This document shows positions 8,085 through 16,135 of a stretch of 64,000 nucleotides of DNA, in pieces (positions within the stretch are counted from its first letter, which is position 1; each line of letters begins with the position of its first letter). This DNA is from Niastella sp. (GTDB lineage: Bacteria; Bacteroidota; Bacteroidia; Chitinophagales; Chitinophagaceae). The notes beneath the pieces are model-generated. The model worked only from the letters and a program-made list of their open reading frames with translations. It was not told where the DNA came from and searched no databases. The translations under genes and the position numbers were made by a program. The stretch spans positions 186,001 through 250,000 of the forward strand of contig JADJVM010000003.1 in the NCBI GenBank assembly GCA_016710595.1. Direction: 5' to 3'.

Positions 8085-9215
8085 ATGGCAATTAATTGGT
8101 TTCGCAGGTTTACAAAACGCACCGCAATACTTTTAAATGTAATCGTTGCGCTTCTTTTTATATTGAGTTGCTATGGCACAAAATTAAATCCACAGTTTTT
8201 TTGGTTTATGGGTTTATTAAACCTGGTCTCATTTTATTTTTTAATCCTGCTGTTGTTTTTTATTCTTTTTTGGTTGTTTGCCAGTTTTAAATATGTTACC
8301 ATAAGTATCATTGCTATTGTGCTTGCCTGGGTACCCATCAGGCAATTGGTAGAAATTAGGTTCACGCCTAATTTTGTAGCAGCGAAACATCCGGCAAACC
8401 TCAGGGTCATGAGCTGGAATGTAGAACACTTTAGTATATTGGAACACAAACTGCACCCTGAAAAAAAGCAAGCCATGCTCGCTTTAATAAATCAATACAA
8501 TCCTGATGTGGCCTGCTTCCAGGAAGTGGTTGCAAGTGATAGCATTCCGGGGGCCATTAATTACCTGCCAGACCTGATGGCCAGTTTAAACATGATCTAT
8601 TATATTTATTCTTACAACCGAAAAATTGACTTTGATCAAAAGCATCATTTTGGAATCATCATTTTATCGAAATACCCTCTTCTTAATAAACATACGCTGA
8701 GTTACGAACCACACGATTATAATTCCATTTTTCAATATGCCGACCTGGTCAAAGCAGGAGATACCTTTCGCATTTTTAACCTGCACCTGCAATCATTAAA
8801 ATTTACTGAAAACAACCGCCGGTATATAAATACACCTGAATTAGAAACCAAGAAAGATATTGAAGAATCTAAAAACTTAATTTTAAAATTTAAGCATGGT
8901 TTCTTATTAAGGCATTTTCAAAGCGATCGCATCCGCAAGGCGATTAACGAAAGTGTGTACCCTGTAGTAGTTTGTGGCGACTTTAATGATGTGCCCAATA
9001 GTTATGCCTATCGTACCATTGGTAAAGGTTTAAAAAATGCCTTTGCTGAAAAAGGTACCGGCCTGGGCCGAACTTTTATTGGGATATCGCCCACCTTAAG
9101 AATAGATAATATTTTTGCTGATAATCATTTTGATGTGGAACAATATGTTCGAATTAAAAAATCCATTAGCGATCACTATCCTATTGTAGCCGATCTTTTC
9201 TTTCATAAAGAGTAA
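8085..9215 (+). CDS. Membrane-anchored endonuclease/exonuclease/phosphatase (EEP) family protein
   Basis: This 376-residue protein has three hydrophobic helices (about 13-30, 38-65 and 70-86) followed by an EEP domain. The metal and catalytic motifs are present: MSWNVEHF (109-116), CFQEVV, VVCGDFNDVPNS, DNIFAD and SDHYPIV at the end. EEP hydrolases cut phosphodiesters in DNA, RNA or phospho-lipids. The membrane anchor suggests a periplasmic domain acting on extracellular DNA or lipid headgroups; that is inference. It follows the lipid kinase by 51 nt on the same strand. Confidence 0.88.
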   Translation: MAINWFRRFTKRTAILLNVIVALLFILSCYGTKLNPQFFWFMGLLNLVSFYFLILLLFFILFWLFASFKYVTISIIAIVLAWVPIRQLVEIRFTPNFVAAKHPANLRVMSWNVEHFSILEHKLHPEKKQAMLALINQYNPDVACFQEVVASDSIPGAINYLPDLMASLNMIYYIYSYNRKIDFDQKHHFGIIILSKYPLLNKHTLSYEPHDYNSIFQYADLVKAGDTFRIFNLHLQSLKFTENNRRYINTPELETKKDIEESKNLILKFKHGFLLRHFQSDRIRKAINESVYPVVVCGDFNDVPNSYAYRTIGKGLKNAFAEKGTGLGRTFIGISPTLRIDNIFADNHFDVEQYVRIKKSISDHYPIVADLFFHKE

Positions 9216-9408
9216 CGTTATATATATATTCCTAACCGATAGCCCATTTCAGTTGAAACATCGGTGAGTAGCTATCCAAAAAGTTTTTATAAAATAATAA
9301 TCTGTATAGCTACGCCTTATTCACAGTATTGCATTACTTCTTATCTTAACTTAAGAAATATGCTATGTTTTAATGTCGTTTCCGGATTCTTAATAAAATG
9401 ATATAGAG

Positions 9409-10215
9409 ATGAAAAAATTAGCAGATAAAATAGTTTTAATTACAGGTGGAGCATCAGGTATTGGTAAAATAATGGTTCGTTTAATGTTGGAACGAAAAGC
9501 CAAAGTGATCATCTGGGATATTAACCAGGACGGTATTGATAAAACAATATCAGAATTCTCAGGTAAAGGAAAGGTTTTTGGTTATCGGGTAGATATTTCT
9601 GATCTTGAACAAATACAAAGTGCAGCTAAAAAGCTGAAACAGGAAATAGGTATCGTTGATGTACTGATTAATAATGCAGGAATAATAGTTGGTAAATATT
9701 TCAGCGAGCATACGGTAATTGATATTTTAACAACGATGGAGATCAATGCAAATGCCCCTATGCTTATCAGCAGGGAGTTTCTTGGTGATATGCTGAAACA
9801 AAATTCAGGACATCTATGCAATATCGCTTCATCGGGAGGTTTGGTTTCAAATCCTAAAATGTCAGTTTATGCAGCGAGTAAGTGGTCTCTCATAGGTTGG
9901 TCAGAAAGTTTACGTTTGGAGATGAAACAGTTGGATAAAAATGTAAATGTTACTACAATAATGCCCTACTATATTAATACCGGAATGTTTGATGGTGTAA
10001 GATCTAAGATTCCGATTCTTGATCCCGAAGCAACTGCGCTAACCATTGTTAAAGCCATTGAGAAGAATAAAAAAATGATCAGCATACCGGGTTGGATTTA
10101 CCGATTTACACGTTTCGGCCAGGCTATAATGCCGATTCGCTTTTTTGATTGGTTTGCCGGAGATGTTCTCGGGATTTACAAAACTATGGAGTATTTCACA
10201 GGTCGTAAAATGTAG
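9409..10215 (+). CDS. Short-chain dehydrogenase/reductase (SDR)
   Basis: This 268-residue classical SDR has the Rossmann nucleotide motif TGGASGIG (12-19), NNAG (88-91), and the catalytic Ser141/142, Tyr154 and Lys158 in YAASK. The C-terminal region (RFTRFGQAIMPIRFFDWFAGDVLG) resembles the membrane-associated retinol-dehydrogenase or DHRS-like SDRs. The reaction is NAD(P)-dependent oxidation or reduction of an alcohol or ketone; the substrate is unknown. It stands alone between 190 and 1100 bases of non-coding DNA, which suggests an acquired or remnant segment. Confidence 0.9.
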   Translation: MKKLADKIVLITGGASGIGKIMVRLMLERKAKVIIWDINQDGIDKTISEFSGKGKVFGYRVDISDLEQIQSAAKKLKQEIGIVDVLINNAGIIVGKYFSEHTVIDILTTMEINANAPMLISREFLGDMLKQNSGHLCNIASSGGLVSNPKMSVYAASKWSLIGWSESLRLEMKQLDKNVNVTTIMPYYINTGMFDGVRSKIPILDPEATALTIVKAIEKNKKMISIPGWIYRFTRFGQAIMPIRFFDWFAGDVLGIYKTMEYFTGRKM

Positions 10216-10413
10216 TACCAATGAGAGTGTATGGAGATAGAAGAATCCTTAAGAGCTATCATTGTTCAATTTCTTCTACTTTCTGGATTTCAGCCAACGG
10301 CGATTGAAGAAGTTGCGCTAACCCTTTTGAAAATTATACTGTAGTCGCATGATTGGTACCCTTTGCATAAGAATATAAATACACCTCTGCTAAGTTTTAC
10401 CTGAAGAGAATTG

Positions 10414-10769
10414 ATGAGTTTAACTTATTCATCCATTATTCCGGCAATGTTTTTTTCTATTCTGTATTTGAACTGTTTGCTCGGCCGTTGGCTGGAAGCC
10501 AGATGGCGGCAACTCTATAATGGCAAGGCTTATCTGGCAGAAAGTTTCAGTCTCCCCTAATGGCAGGACAATAAAAAACGTCTTAAAATATTATTTCTTT
10601 GGTCCAAAATTATGAATGGATTGAAGAAGATGGCAATATTAAAGTTACCTATTCCAAATTTAGAAATGAGGATTAGCAACAACTTACAATTCAACAAAAA
10701 ACACTTCTACTAACATCGGATTCTTATCTTAAAGCAGTTCTTATAGAGTTTAATATGAAAATAAACTAA
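10414..10769 (+). pseudogene. Possible gene remnant, stop-interrupted
   Basis: A frame from ATG 10414 reads 48 residues (MSLTYSSIIPAMFF...) to TAA at 10558-10560. A second frame, 10587-10769, reads NYEWIEEDGNIKVTYSKF, meets TAG at 10674-10676, and continues QQLTIQQKTLLLTSDSYL to TAA. The protein-like composition hints at a decayed small gene with a frameshift, but no family was recognised. Confidence 0.25.
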
Positions 10770-11124
10770 CTACACAATTTATATATAATCTGTATCCTTA
10801 AAAAACTAAACACTATTCAGAAGGTTTTCGCTTTTTGAGTTTTTCAAATACTTTAAACCCGGGCTGTATACACGCTGGCCAGCACACCATAACATCACCC
10901 ATCTGCAAATCCCTACTTCTGTTTGGTCAGGTAAATAAAGCAAAGCTGCAGTTCCAGATTAGGCATTATAAATTTAAGCAGAATTTGCACCGCCCAAGCA
11001 GTAGCAGCTAGCCCCGGCCCATCCATTTTTATTTTTTCAATATAGAATCAAATATTTTCAATAAAAAACATTAGTTTTACTCCATCATGTTTTTAAACAA
11101 AACGGCATATTATCTTTCCTTTTG

Positions 11125-11172
11125 TTGTTGCCCTTGGGCATAGCTTAATATCTTTGTGCCCGAATGTGGGCA
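11125..11172 (+). promoter_or_regulatory. cysS promoter with GGGCA/TGCCC repeats
   Basis: A perfect -7 TATCTTTG lies at 11149-11156, with TTG at 11125-11127 (21-nt spacer). It is framed by GCCCTTGGGC (11130-11140) and by TGCCC/GGGCA (11157-11161 with 11168-11172). The inferred leader to the cysS ATG is about 160 nt, long for this genome. The inverted elements could be an operator or an RNA hairpin. Confidence 0.4.
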
Positions 11173-11320
11173 TCCCATTACCTTTTATATTTTAAAAAAA
11201 TTTTAAGTAGCATAAAGCGGTTATCAGTGTGCAACGCCTTCCTTGCTTTATCATTGTGGCGAAAATGGTAAGGATAATGATGAAGGGTGAAACACAATAG
11301 CCGGTAAACAAAATAAAACT

Positions 11321-12811
11321 ATGGCATTACAAATATTTAATTCATACAGCAGGCAAAAAGAGGTTTTTACCCCCATTACACCCGGTCATGTAGGCATGTA
11401 TGTGTGCGGGCCTACTGTGAGTGGCGAAAGCCATCTTGGGCATGCCCGCCCCTACATTACGTTTGATGTAATTTACCGTTACTTAATGTATAAGGGCTAT
11501 AAAGTTCGATATGTACGTAACATTACCGATGCTGGCCATTTTGAAGAAGAAGGAAGAGAGGCAGAAGATAAAGTAAGCAAAAAAGCTTTGCTGGAAAAAA
11601 TAGAACCCATGGAGCTGGTACAAAAATATACCAACCTGTTTCATTGGGCGATGTTGCAATTTAATTGCATAGAACCCAGTATTGAACCAACTGCAACCGG
11701 CCATATTATTGAACAAATAAGTATGATTGAAAAAATCATTGATGAGGGCTATGCGTATGTAGAAAATGGATCGGTGTATTTTGATGTAAAAAAATATGCA
11801 GAAAAATATCCTTATGGAAAACTGAGTGGCCGGGTACTGGATGATCTTTTAGAAACCACCCGGGTGCTGGAAGGCCAGGAAGAAAAACGGGATAAAGCCG
11901 ATTTTGCTTTGTGGAAAAAAGCACCACCCGAACATATTATGCGCTGGAAAAGCCCATGGGGAGAGGGCTTCCCGGGTTGGCATATTGAATGCTCTGCCAT
12001 GTCAACCAAGTACCTGGGTACTCAATTTGATATTCACGGAGGTGGTATGGACCTGCTTTTCCCTCATCATGAAAGCGAAATTGCACAAAGTACTATTTGC
12101 AATCATGTAGCGCCAGCAAATTATTGGGTGCATAATAATATGATCACTATTGATGGCCGTAAAATGGGCAAGAGTTATAACAATGTAATAAAACTTACCG
12201 AACTCTTTACCGGCAACCACCCATTGCTTACCCAGGCATACAGCCCCATGACGGTACGGTTTTTTATTTTACAAAGCCATTACCGCAGTACTTTAGATTT
12301 TAGTAATGATGCATTGTTGGCTGCCGAAAAAGCATTCAAAAGAATGTGGGAAGCACATGAAACCCTGCAACAACTGCCATTGCCACAAAATGAATCTGGC
12401 AAAGACCCGGCTTTAGAGTCTAAGCTAAATGGATTGTTGATGGAGCTTGAATCTTTTATGGACGATGATTTTAACAGCGCCAAAGTATTGGCCAACCTGT
12501 TTGAAATGGTACCCGTCATCAATTCTTTTAAAGATAAAATTTTGAGTACAGAGGATGCAGGTAGCAGTACCCTTAAACAGATGAAGCAAAATTTTAAAAC
12601 GTATTTAGAAGATATTTTTGGTTTAAAAAATATTTCGGGAGCCGATCATGATAAACTGAAAGCGGTAATGGATCTTTTAATAGAAATCCGCAAAGAATCA
12701 AAAGCAAAAAAAGATTTTTCTACTTCAGATAAAATAAGGAACCAGTTACTGGAAAATGGAATTGTTTTAAAAGATGAAAAAGGTGGAGAAATGAGTTGGG
12801 GGATTCAATAA
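11321..12811 (+). CDS. cysS: Cysteinyl-tRNA synthetase
   Basis: This 496-residue class I enzyme charges tRNA-Cys with cysteine. It has the zinc-ligand cysteine C29 in MYVCGPTVSGESHLGH, with HLGH (38-41) as the HIGH motif. WHIECSAMS and IHGGGMDLLFPHHESEIAQS supply the other zinc and active-site residues, and GRKMGKS is the KMSKS loop. The C-terminal DALR-like and anticodon-binding regions (about 340-496) are complete. The ATG is chosen because MALQIFNSYSRQKE matches the family start. A strong terminator follows 23 nt after the stop. Confidence 0.97.
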   Translation: MALQIFNSYSRQKEVFTPITPGHVGMYVCGPTVSGESHLGHARPYITFDVIYRYLMYKGYKVRYVRNITDAGHFEEEGREAEDKVSKKALLEKIEPMELVQKYTNLFHWAMLQFNCIEPSIEPTATGHIIEQISMIEKIIDEGYAYVENGSVYFDVKKYAEKYPYGKLSGRVLDDLLETTRVLEGQEEKRDKADFALWKKAPPEHIMRWKSPWGEGFPGWHIECSAMSTKYLGTQFDIHGGGMDLLFPHHESEIAQSTICNHVAPANYWVHNNMITIDGRKMGKSYNNVIKLTELFTGNHPLLTQAYSPMTVRFFILQSHYRSTLDFSNDALLAAEKAFKRMWEAHETLQQLPLPQNESGKDPALESKLNGLLMELESFMDDDFNSAKVLANLFEMVPVINSFKDKILSTEDAGSSTLKQMKQNFKTYLEDIFGLKNISGADHDKLKAVMDLLIEIRKESKAKKDFSTSDKIRNQLLENGIVLKDEKGGEMSWGIQ

Positions 12812-12833
12812 AAAAAAGAGACTTTTTGGTATT

Positions 12834-12867
12834 AAAAAGGCACTTCTCATAAAAGTGCCTTTTTTTA
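12834..12867 (+). terminator. Intrinsic terminator after cysS, bidirectional
   Basis: AAAAAGGCACTT (12834-12845) pairs with AAGTGCCTTTTT (12853-12864), with a T-run to 12867. The A-run on the left makes it work equally for the convergent M56 gene. Confidence 0.9.
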
Positions 12868-12914
12868 TTTAATACGATATTGACGCTGTTTTGCTGCTAC
12901 CATTAAGGTTTCAC

Positions 12915-14438
12915 TTAGTTGTTATTTCTTTGGGTAGCCTGCTGTATTTCCAGTTCTAATTGTTGTTTTTCAATTGCTACTTTATGCAATAATAATTCAC
13001 GTTCTACAGTTTCTTTTAATTGTAATTGTTCTGTTAGTTTTTTCTCAAATAACAATGAATGATGTTTCATTTCTGTCTCAGTCTTTTTTTCTAATGCCTG
13101 TATTTCTAATAATTTTTCAACATTTTGTTTTAACAGTAATTGGGTTATTGCATCTTTTTGTTGTAATAAACTATTGCGCTCCATTGCTGCCTGGATATTT
13201 CTTTTTATGGCCTGTTCATTCTCTTTAACTTTTTGTGTCATCCCCAATTCATCCCCGCTCGGCGGCGGCGGCGGGGGTGGTGGCGGTGGTGGTATTGGTA
13301 CTGGCGGAGGTGGTGGCGGTGGTGGTGGCGTCGGGGGTGGTGGCGGTGGTGGCGGAATAGGTCCATATTTTCTTTCCCAGGCGCTTACTTCCTCATTATA
13401 AGTACCATTGGCCTTTACCCGGGCTGGTAAGGTAATGCGTGAAACTTCTTTACCATTTTTATCATAAGCAATAGCAACAGTTTTTCCGTTTTTTACTTTT
13501 ACCGCCAGGCTATAACGTGGCGTATCCTGCAGGGCTTGCTCCCATGAAGTTTGCTTTTTACTTTTTTGTTCCATCGCTTCTTTACGAAATGCCATCAATA
13601 AAATAGCCACTAACGGAAGCAAAAACATAAAACGTAACAACTGCACCCTGGCGGTTTTTATTTGGTTCATCATTTTAATCCTGTTTTTTAATGATTGTAA
13701 ATTAAAGTTCTGTGTGAGGTTGTATTGATTGTTTCCTAAAACATTTAATAAGAGGTATTGGTACTGTTTTTTATCAATTCCTTTTTGCAGCAATTGGTTG
13801 TCTGCAATAAATTCCAGGTTTTGTTTAATAGCACTGCGCAGGAGCCATGCAAATGGATGAAACCATAAAATGATGCATATCATTTCAGCAAAAAGAATAT
13901 CAATAAAATGCTTCTGCTTCACATGTACCATTTCGTGCGCAATGATATTCTTTAGGGCAGCTTCATTGTGCTGCTTGCTATTGATAAAAATAAAATGACC
14001 ATAAGAAAAAGGCGCAGTACCTTCCGGTGCTTCATATAATTTAATTGCATCTCCTGCAATAAGGGTAGAGCTTTTTTTGAGTTTGTGTAATGAAACCAGT
14101 TGTACCAAAAGGCGGCAACACATAATAATAACACCCAGGCCAATGATATAAAGTATAATACCGTAAAACCCCGGGCCGTTAGAAATGGAGGACGACGTAT
14201 TAATTTGTATGGCTGGAATTTTCAATAAAATACCCGGCTCAGGAGTATTGCTTTTAAAAAAAACATTGATATCAGCAGCAGCCAGGAAAAAACAAAGTAA
14301 TGTGTAACCTAAAAGATAAAAACGGTTCCATTGGTAAAACGTTAAAGGGCGCAAAACCACTACATAAAATAAATATATCGCAGTAATGGCCACCGATAAT
14401 TTTATCCCGTATTCTGTTGTAATCTGCATCATTTGCAT
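12915..14438 (-). CDS. BlaR1-like M56 metallopeptidase with poly-proline region
   Basis: This 507-residue membrane zinc protease is the usual partner of BlaI-type repressors. Membrane helices lie at about 13-30, 42-60, 92-113 and 265-284. The zinc site is H168-E-M-V-H172 with E209 in LEFIADNQ as third ligand. After helix 4 comes a ~70-residue globular piece, then a proline tract (360-393, up to 11 Pro in a row) and a Gln/Glu/Lys-rich coiled coil (about 400-505). No penicillin-binding sensor domain is present, so the signal is unknown. On activation it probably cleaves the BlaI-like repressor encoded just upstream (stop 14444, start 14438). Confidence 0.9.
   Translation of the reverse strand: MQMMQITTEYGIKLSVAITAIYLFYVVVLRPLTFYQWNRFYLLGYTLLCFFLAAADINVFFKSNTPEPGILLKIPAIQINTSSSISNGPGFYGIILYIIGLGVIIMCCRLLVQLVSLHKLKKSSTLIAGDAIKLYEAPEGTAPFSYGHFIFINSKQHNEAALKNIIAHEMVHVKQKHFIDILFAEMICIILWFHPFAWLLRSAIKQNLEFIADNQLLQKGIDKKQYQYLLLNVLGNNQYNLTQNFNLQSLKNRIKMMNQIKTARVQLLRFMFLLPLVAILLMAFRKEAMEQKSKKQTSWEQALQDTPRYSLAVKVKNGKTVAIAYDKNGKEVSRITLPARVKANGTYNEEVSAWERKYGPIPPPPPPPPTPPPPPPPPPVPIPPPPPPPPPPPSGDELGMTQKVKENEQAIKRNIQAAMERNSLLQQKDAITQLLLKQNVEKLLEIQALEKKTETEMKHHSLLFEKKLTEQLQLKETVERELLLHKVAIEKQQLELEIQQATQRNNN
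13260..13357 (-). repeat. Poly-proline coding tract
   Basis: About 98 bp of CCN codons (GGN on the plus strand) encode runs of 8, 9 and 11 prolines broken by single Thr, Val-Pro-Ile and Ser. Such a tract needs EF-P for translation and may vary in length by slippage. Confidence 0.85.
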
Positions 14439-14443
14439 GTTTT

Positions 14444-14800
14444 TTAATTTCCTTTTTCAATCATCTGGATAATCTCTTTAAGTTCTTTTGGCGTGAGCTT
14501 TTTTTGTTTTATAAAAAAATTCACCATTTCTTTATAAGAATTGCTGAAATAATTTTTTACAAAACCGCTCATGAACTTTTGTTTATAAGCCTCTTCTGTT
14601 ACCAGGGCCTTGTATATATACGTGTTCCCCGCCAGCTTACTTTGTATAAACCCTTTTTTCTCCAGGTTTTTAATGGTGGAGGCCAGGGTGGTATATGGCA
14701 TCGGTGTTTCCAATAATTCTAAAAATACTTTGATGGTTCCTTCGCCTGCCTGCCATACCGCCTGCATTGCTTGTTCTTCTGAACTACTCAACTTTTCCAT
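14444..14800 (-). CDS. BlaI/MecI/CopY family transcriptional repressor
   Basis: This 118-residue winged-helix protein opens with LSSSEEQAMQAVWQAGEGTIKVF. YTTLASTIKNLEKKGF forms the recognition helix and wing, and the C-terminal dimerisation helices follow. It is the first gene of a two-gene operon with the M56 peptidase (5 nt between stop and start). Two palindromic sites overlap its promoter, so it very likely represses its own operon until cleaved by the M56 protein. It might also control the divergent CYTH gene. Confidence 0.92.
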   Translation of the reverse strand: MEKLSSSEEQAMQAVWQAGEGTIKVFLELLETPMPYTTLASTIKNLEKKGFIQSKLAGNTYIYKALVTEEAYKQKFMSGFVKNYFSNSYKEMVNFFIKQKKLTPKELKEIIQMIEKGN

Positions 14801-14804
14801 TATC

Positions 14805-14848
14805 TACGAATTTTTCGTAAAACTACGAAAGTTTCGTAATACTCCAAA
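14805..14848 (-). promoter_or_regulatory. blaI promoter overlapped by twin BlaI operators
   Basis: Two palindromes, TACGAATTTTTCGTA (14805-14819) and TACGAAAGTTTCGTA (14824-14838), have centres 19 bp apart. On the minus strand a -33 TTTG (14845-14848) and -7 TAGTTTTA (14818-14825, 7 of 8) are 19 nt apart, and the -7 lies between and across the two palindromes. Binding of the repressor would block polymerase. Confidence 0.75.
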
Positions 14849-14898
14849 CTTTTTTCTATCGGCTTTTAAATAGACTCTTTAAACCTTAATTTGCATAT

Positions 14899-15429
14899 AT
14901 GCCAACGAATATTGAATGGAAAGCCAGCGTAAAAGATATATTACTGGCAGAACAAAAACTCCTGGAATTATCGCCCCGGTTTATTGGAACCGATTTGCAA
15001 ACAGATACTTATTTTAATTCAGCCTATGGCAGGTTAAAACTCCGCCAGGGAAATATTGAAAATGCTTTAATTCATTACAACCGGGAAAATAAAGCGGGCA
15101 CTAAAACATCTTCGGTATTATTATACCAGGCAAACCCCTCTGAAAAATTAAAAGAAATTTTAACCTGTGCTTTGGGCGTATTAACCACTGTACAAAAAAA
15201 TAGAAAAATATATTTTATTGATAATGTAAAATTTCATTTCGATAGTGTACAGGGCCTGGGCAACTTTGTAGAAGTAGAAGCCATTGATATGGATCAGCAA
15301 TTTTCATTACCTCAACTTAAAGCACAATGTGATCATTATGCATCACTTTTTAATATTCAACCAGGCGATTATATAGCAGATTCTTATAGTGATATGATTT
15401 TACAAAAAAACCGTATAGATAAACTGTAA
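14899..15429 (+). CDS. CYTH-like domain protein (adenylate cyclase class IV / ThTPase fold)
   Basis: This 176-residue protein starts with NIEWKASV, the EExK-like first strand. Next come TYFNSAYGRLKLRQG, VLLYQANPSEK, VQKNRKIYFIDNVKFHFDSV and GLGNFVEVEAI, the alternating charged strands of a CYTH triphosphate tunnel. The terminal ADSYSDMIL fits the CyaB subgroup. It probably binds or hydrolyses an organic or inorganic triphosphate; cyclic AMP synthesis is possible but unproven. A near-consensus TTAATTTG (14886-14893) lies 5 nt before the ATG. It is divergent from blaI. Confidence 0.82.
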   Translation: MPTNIEWKASVKDILLAEQKLLELSPRFIGTDLQTDTYFNSAYGRLKLRQGNIENALIHYNRENKAGTKTSSVLLYQANPSEKLKEILTCALGVLTTVQKNRKIYFIDNVKFHFDSVQGLGNFVEVEAIDMDQQFSLPQLKAQCDHYASLFNIQPGDYIADSYSDMILQKNRIDKL

Positions 15430-15507
15430 TCTTTTTATGTGTAGTTATATATTATCAAAATTTTAAAGCCTTTTAAGAAATTTTAATTCTTAAATTTTCA
15501 AACAACA

Positions 15508-15975
15508 TTACAGGAAGATATCAACATAGTCAACTGTATCTGTGGTTCCGCAATGCGTCATGTCTTGGAGGCGCCAGTAGTTTTTATTCTTAGGCTTTAC
15601 AAAATTTTGCTGGCCACTTTTATTACATTCTAAAGGGCTAAGCGCTCCCACCCGGTACCTAATTTCGCCAATAAATAAAAGATGCCTTGCATCTATCACT
15701 TTAATCCTGCCTTTTATCAATAAAAAATCTGTGCTATCGCCTTGTTGGGCACCTGTGATATGATACCAGTTTGTACTGTCTTTGGTAATGGCAGATTGGC
15801 CCAAAGGATGCTTATTACTGATCCACTGCAATGATACATTGTGCATGCCGTCACGTAGTTCATAAGGTGCATTTTTATTGATGTCTTTTATATTTTCGCC
15901 AGAATTGCCAGAACAAGACAACAGTACCAGTATCCCTGCAACCCCGATATTTTTTAGGCTTAAAAACATGATCAT
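15508..15975 (-). CDS. Lipoprotein of unknown function
   Basis: This 155-residue protein has a lipoprotein signal peptide ending LVLLSC (either ATG 15975 or ATG 15969 can start it). The mature part includes VSLQWISNKHPLGQSAI, IKGRIKVIDARHLLFIGEIRYRV and a C-terminal pair of cysteines, and ends VDYVDIFL. The beta-strand pattern suggests a small lipocalin-like or OB-like fold, but no family was recognised. It is convergent with the CYTH gene. Confidence 0.65.
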   Translation of the reverse strand: MIMFLSLKNIGVAGILVLLSCSGNSGENIKDINKNAPYELRDGMHNVSLQWISNKHPLGQSAITKDSTNWYHITGAQQGDSTDFLLIKGRIKVIDARHLLFIGEIRYRVGALSPLECNKSGQQNFVKPKNKNYWRLQDMTHCGTTDTVDYVDIFL

Positions 15976-16109
15976 GAAATTTAATGCTCATTTTTAAATA
16001 CTACAGCTCCAAAATTACGAAATGCATACAGCTATCGGTGAAAATTAAAGTTCTTCAATATTTTATATAATTATAGGATAGCAGGCATGGTGGCATAAGG
16101 CTCAAACTT

Positions 16110-16117
16110 TATCTTTG
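16110..16117 (+). promoter_or_regulatory. -7 promoter element TATCTTTG for asnS
   Basis: Perfect TAnnTTTG, 18 nt before the ATG of asnS. No good -33 TTTG is seen. Confidence 0.5.
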
Positions 16118-16135
16118 CAGCCTCAATAAATAATT

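Larger units (their letters stand above)
10216..11320. other. 1.1-kb region without an intact gene
   Basis: Only short or interrupted frames are seen here. An ATG at 10231 opens a 37-codon frame (MEIEESLRAIIVQ...) ending at 10344. Stop-interrupted frames follow at 10414-10769. From about 10800 to 11100 no convincing coding signal was found on either strand. The last part holds the cysS promoter and leader. No terminal inverted repeats or transposase motifs were recognised. Confidence 0.6.

Noticed and set aside
10414..10769. Insertion-sequence remnant
   Set aside because: No terminal inverted repeats, target duplication or transposase motif could be seen; kept only as a low-confidence gene remnant.
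11157..11320. T-box riboswitch upstream of cysS
   Set aside because: No T-box consensus (AGGGTGGNACCGCG), no antiterminator; T-boxes are not expected in this phylum.
13259..13361. Short-spaced GGTGGCGGT-like repeats considered as CRISPR or VNTR
   Set aside because: They are codons for proline in a long coding frame; no spacer-repeat structure.
13174..13430. Plus-strand glycine-rich frames resembling a glycine-rich or RNA-binding protein
   Set aside because: They are the antisense of the poly-proline tract in the M56 gene, which has a full catalytic motif.
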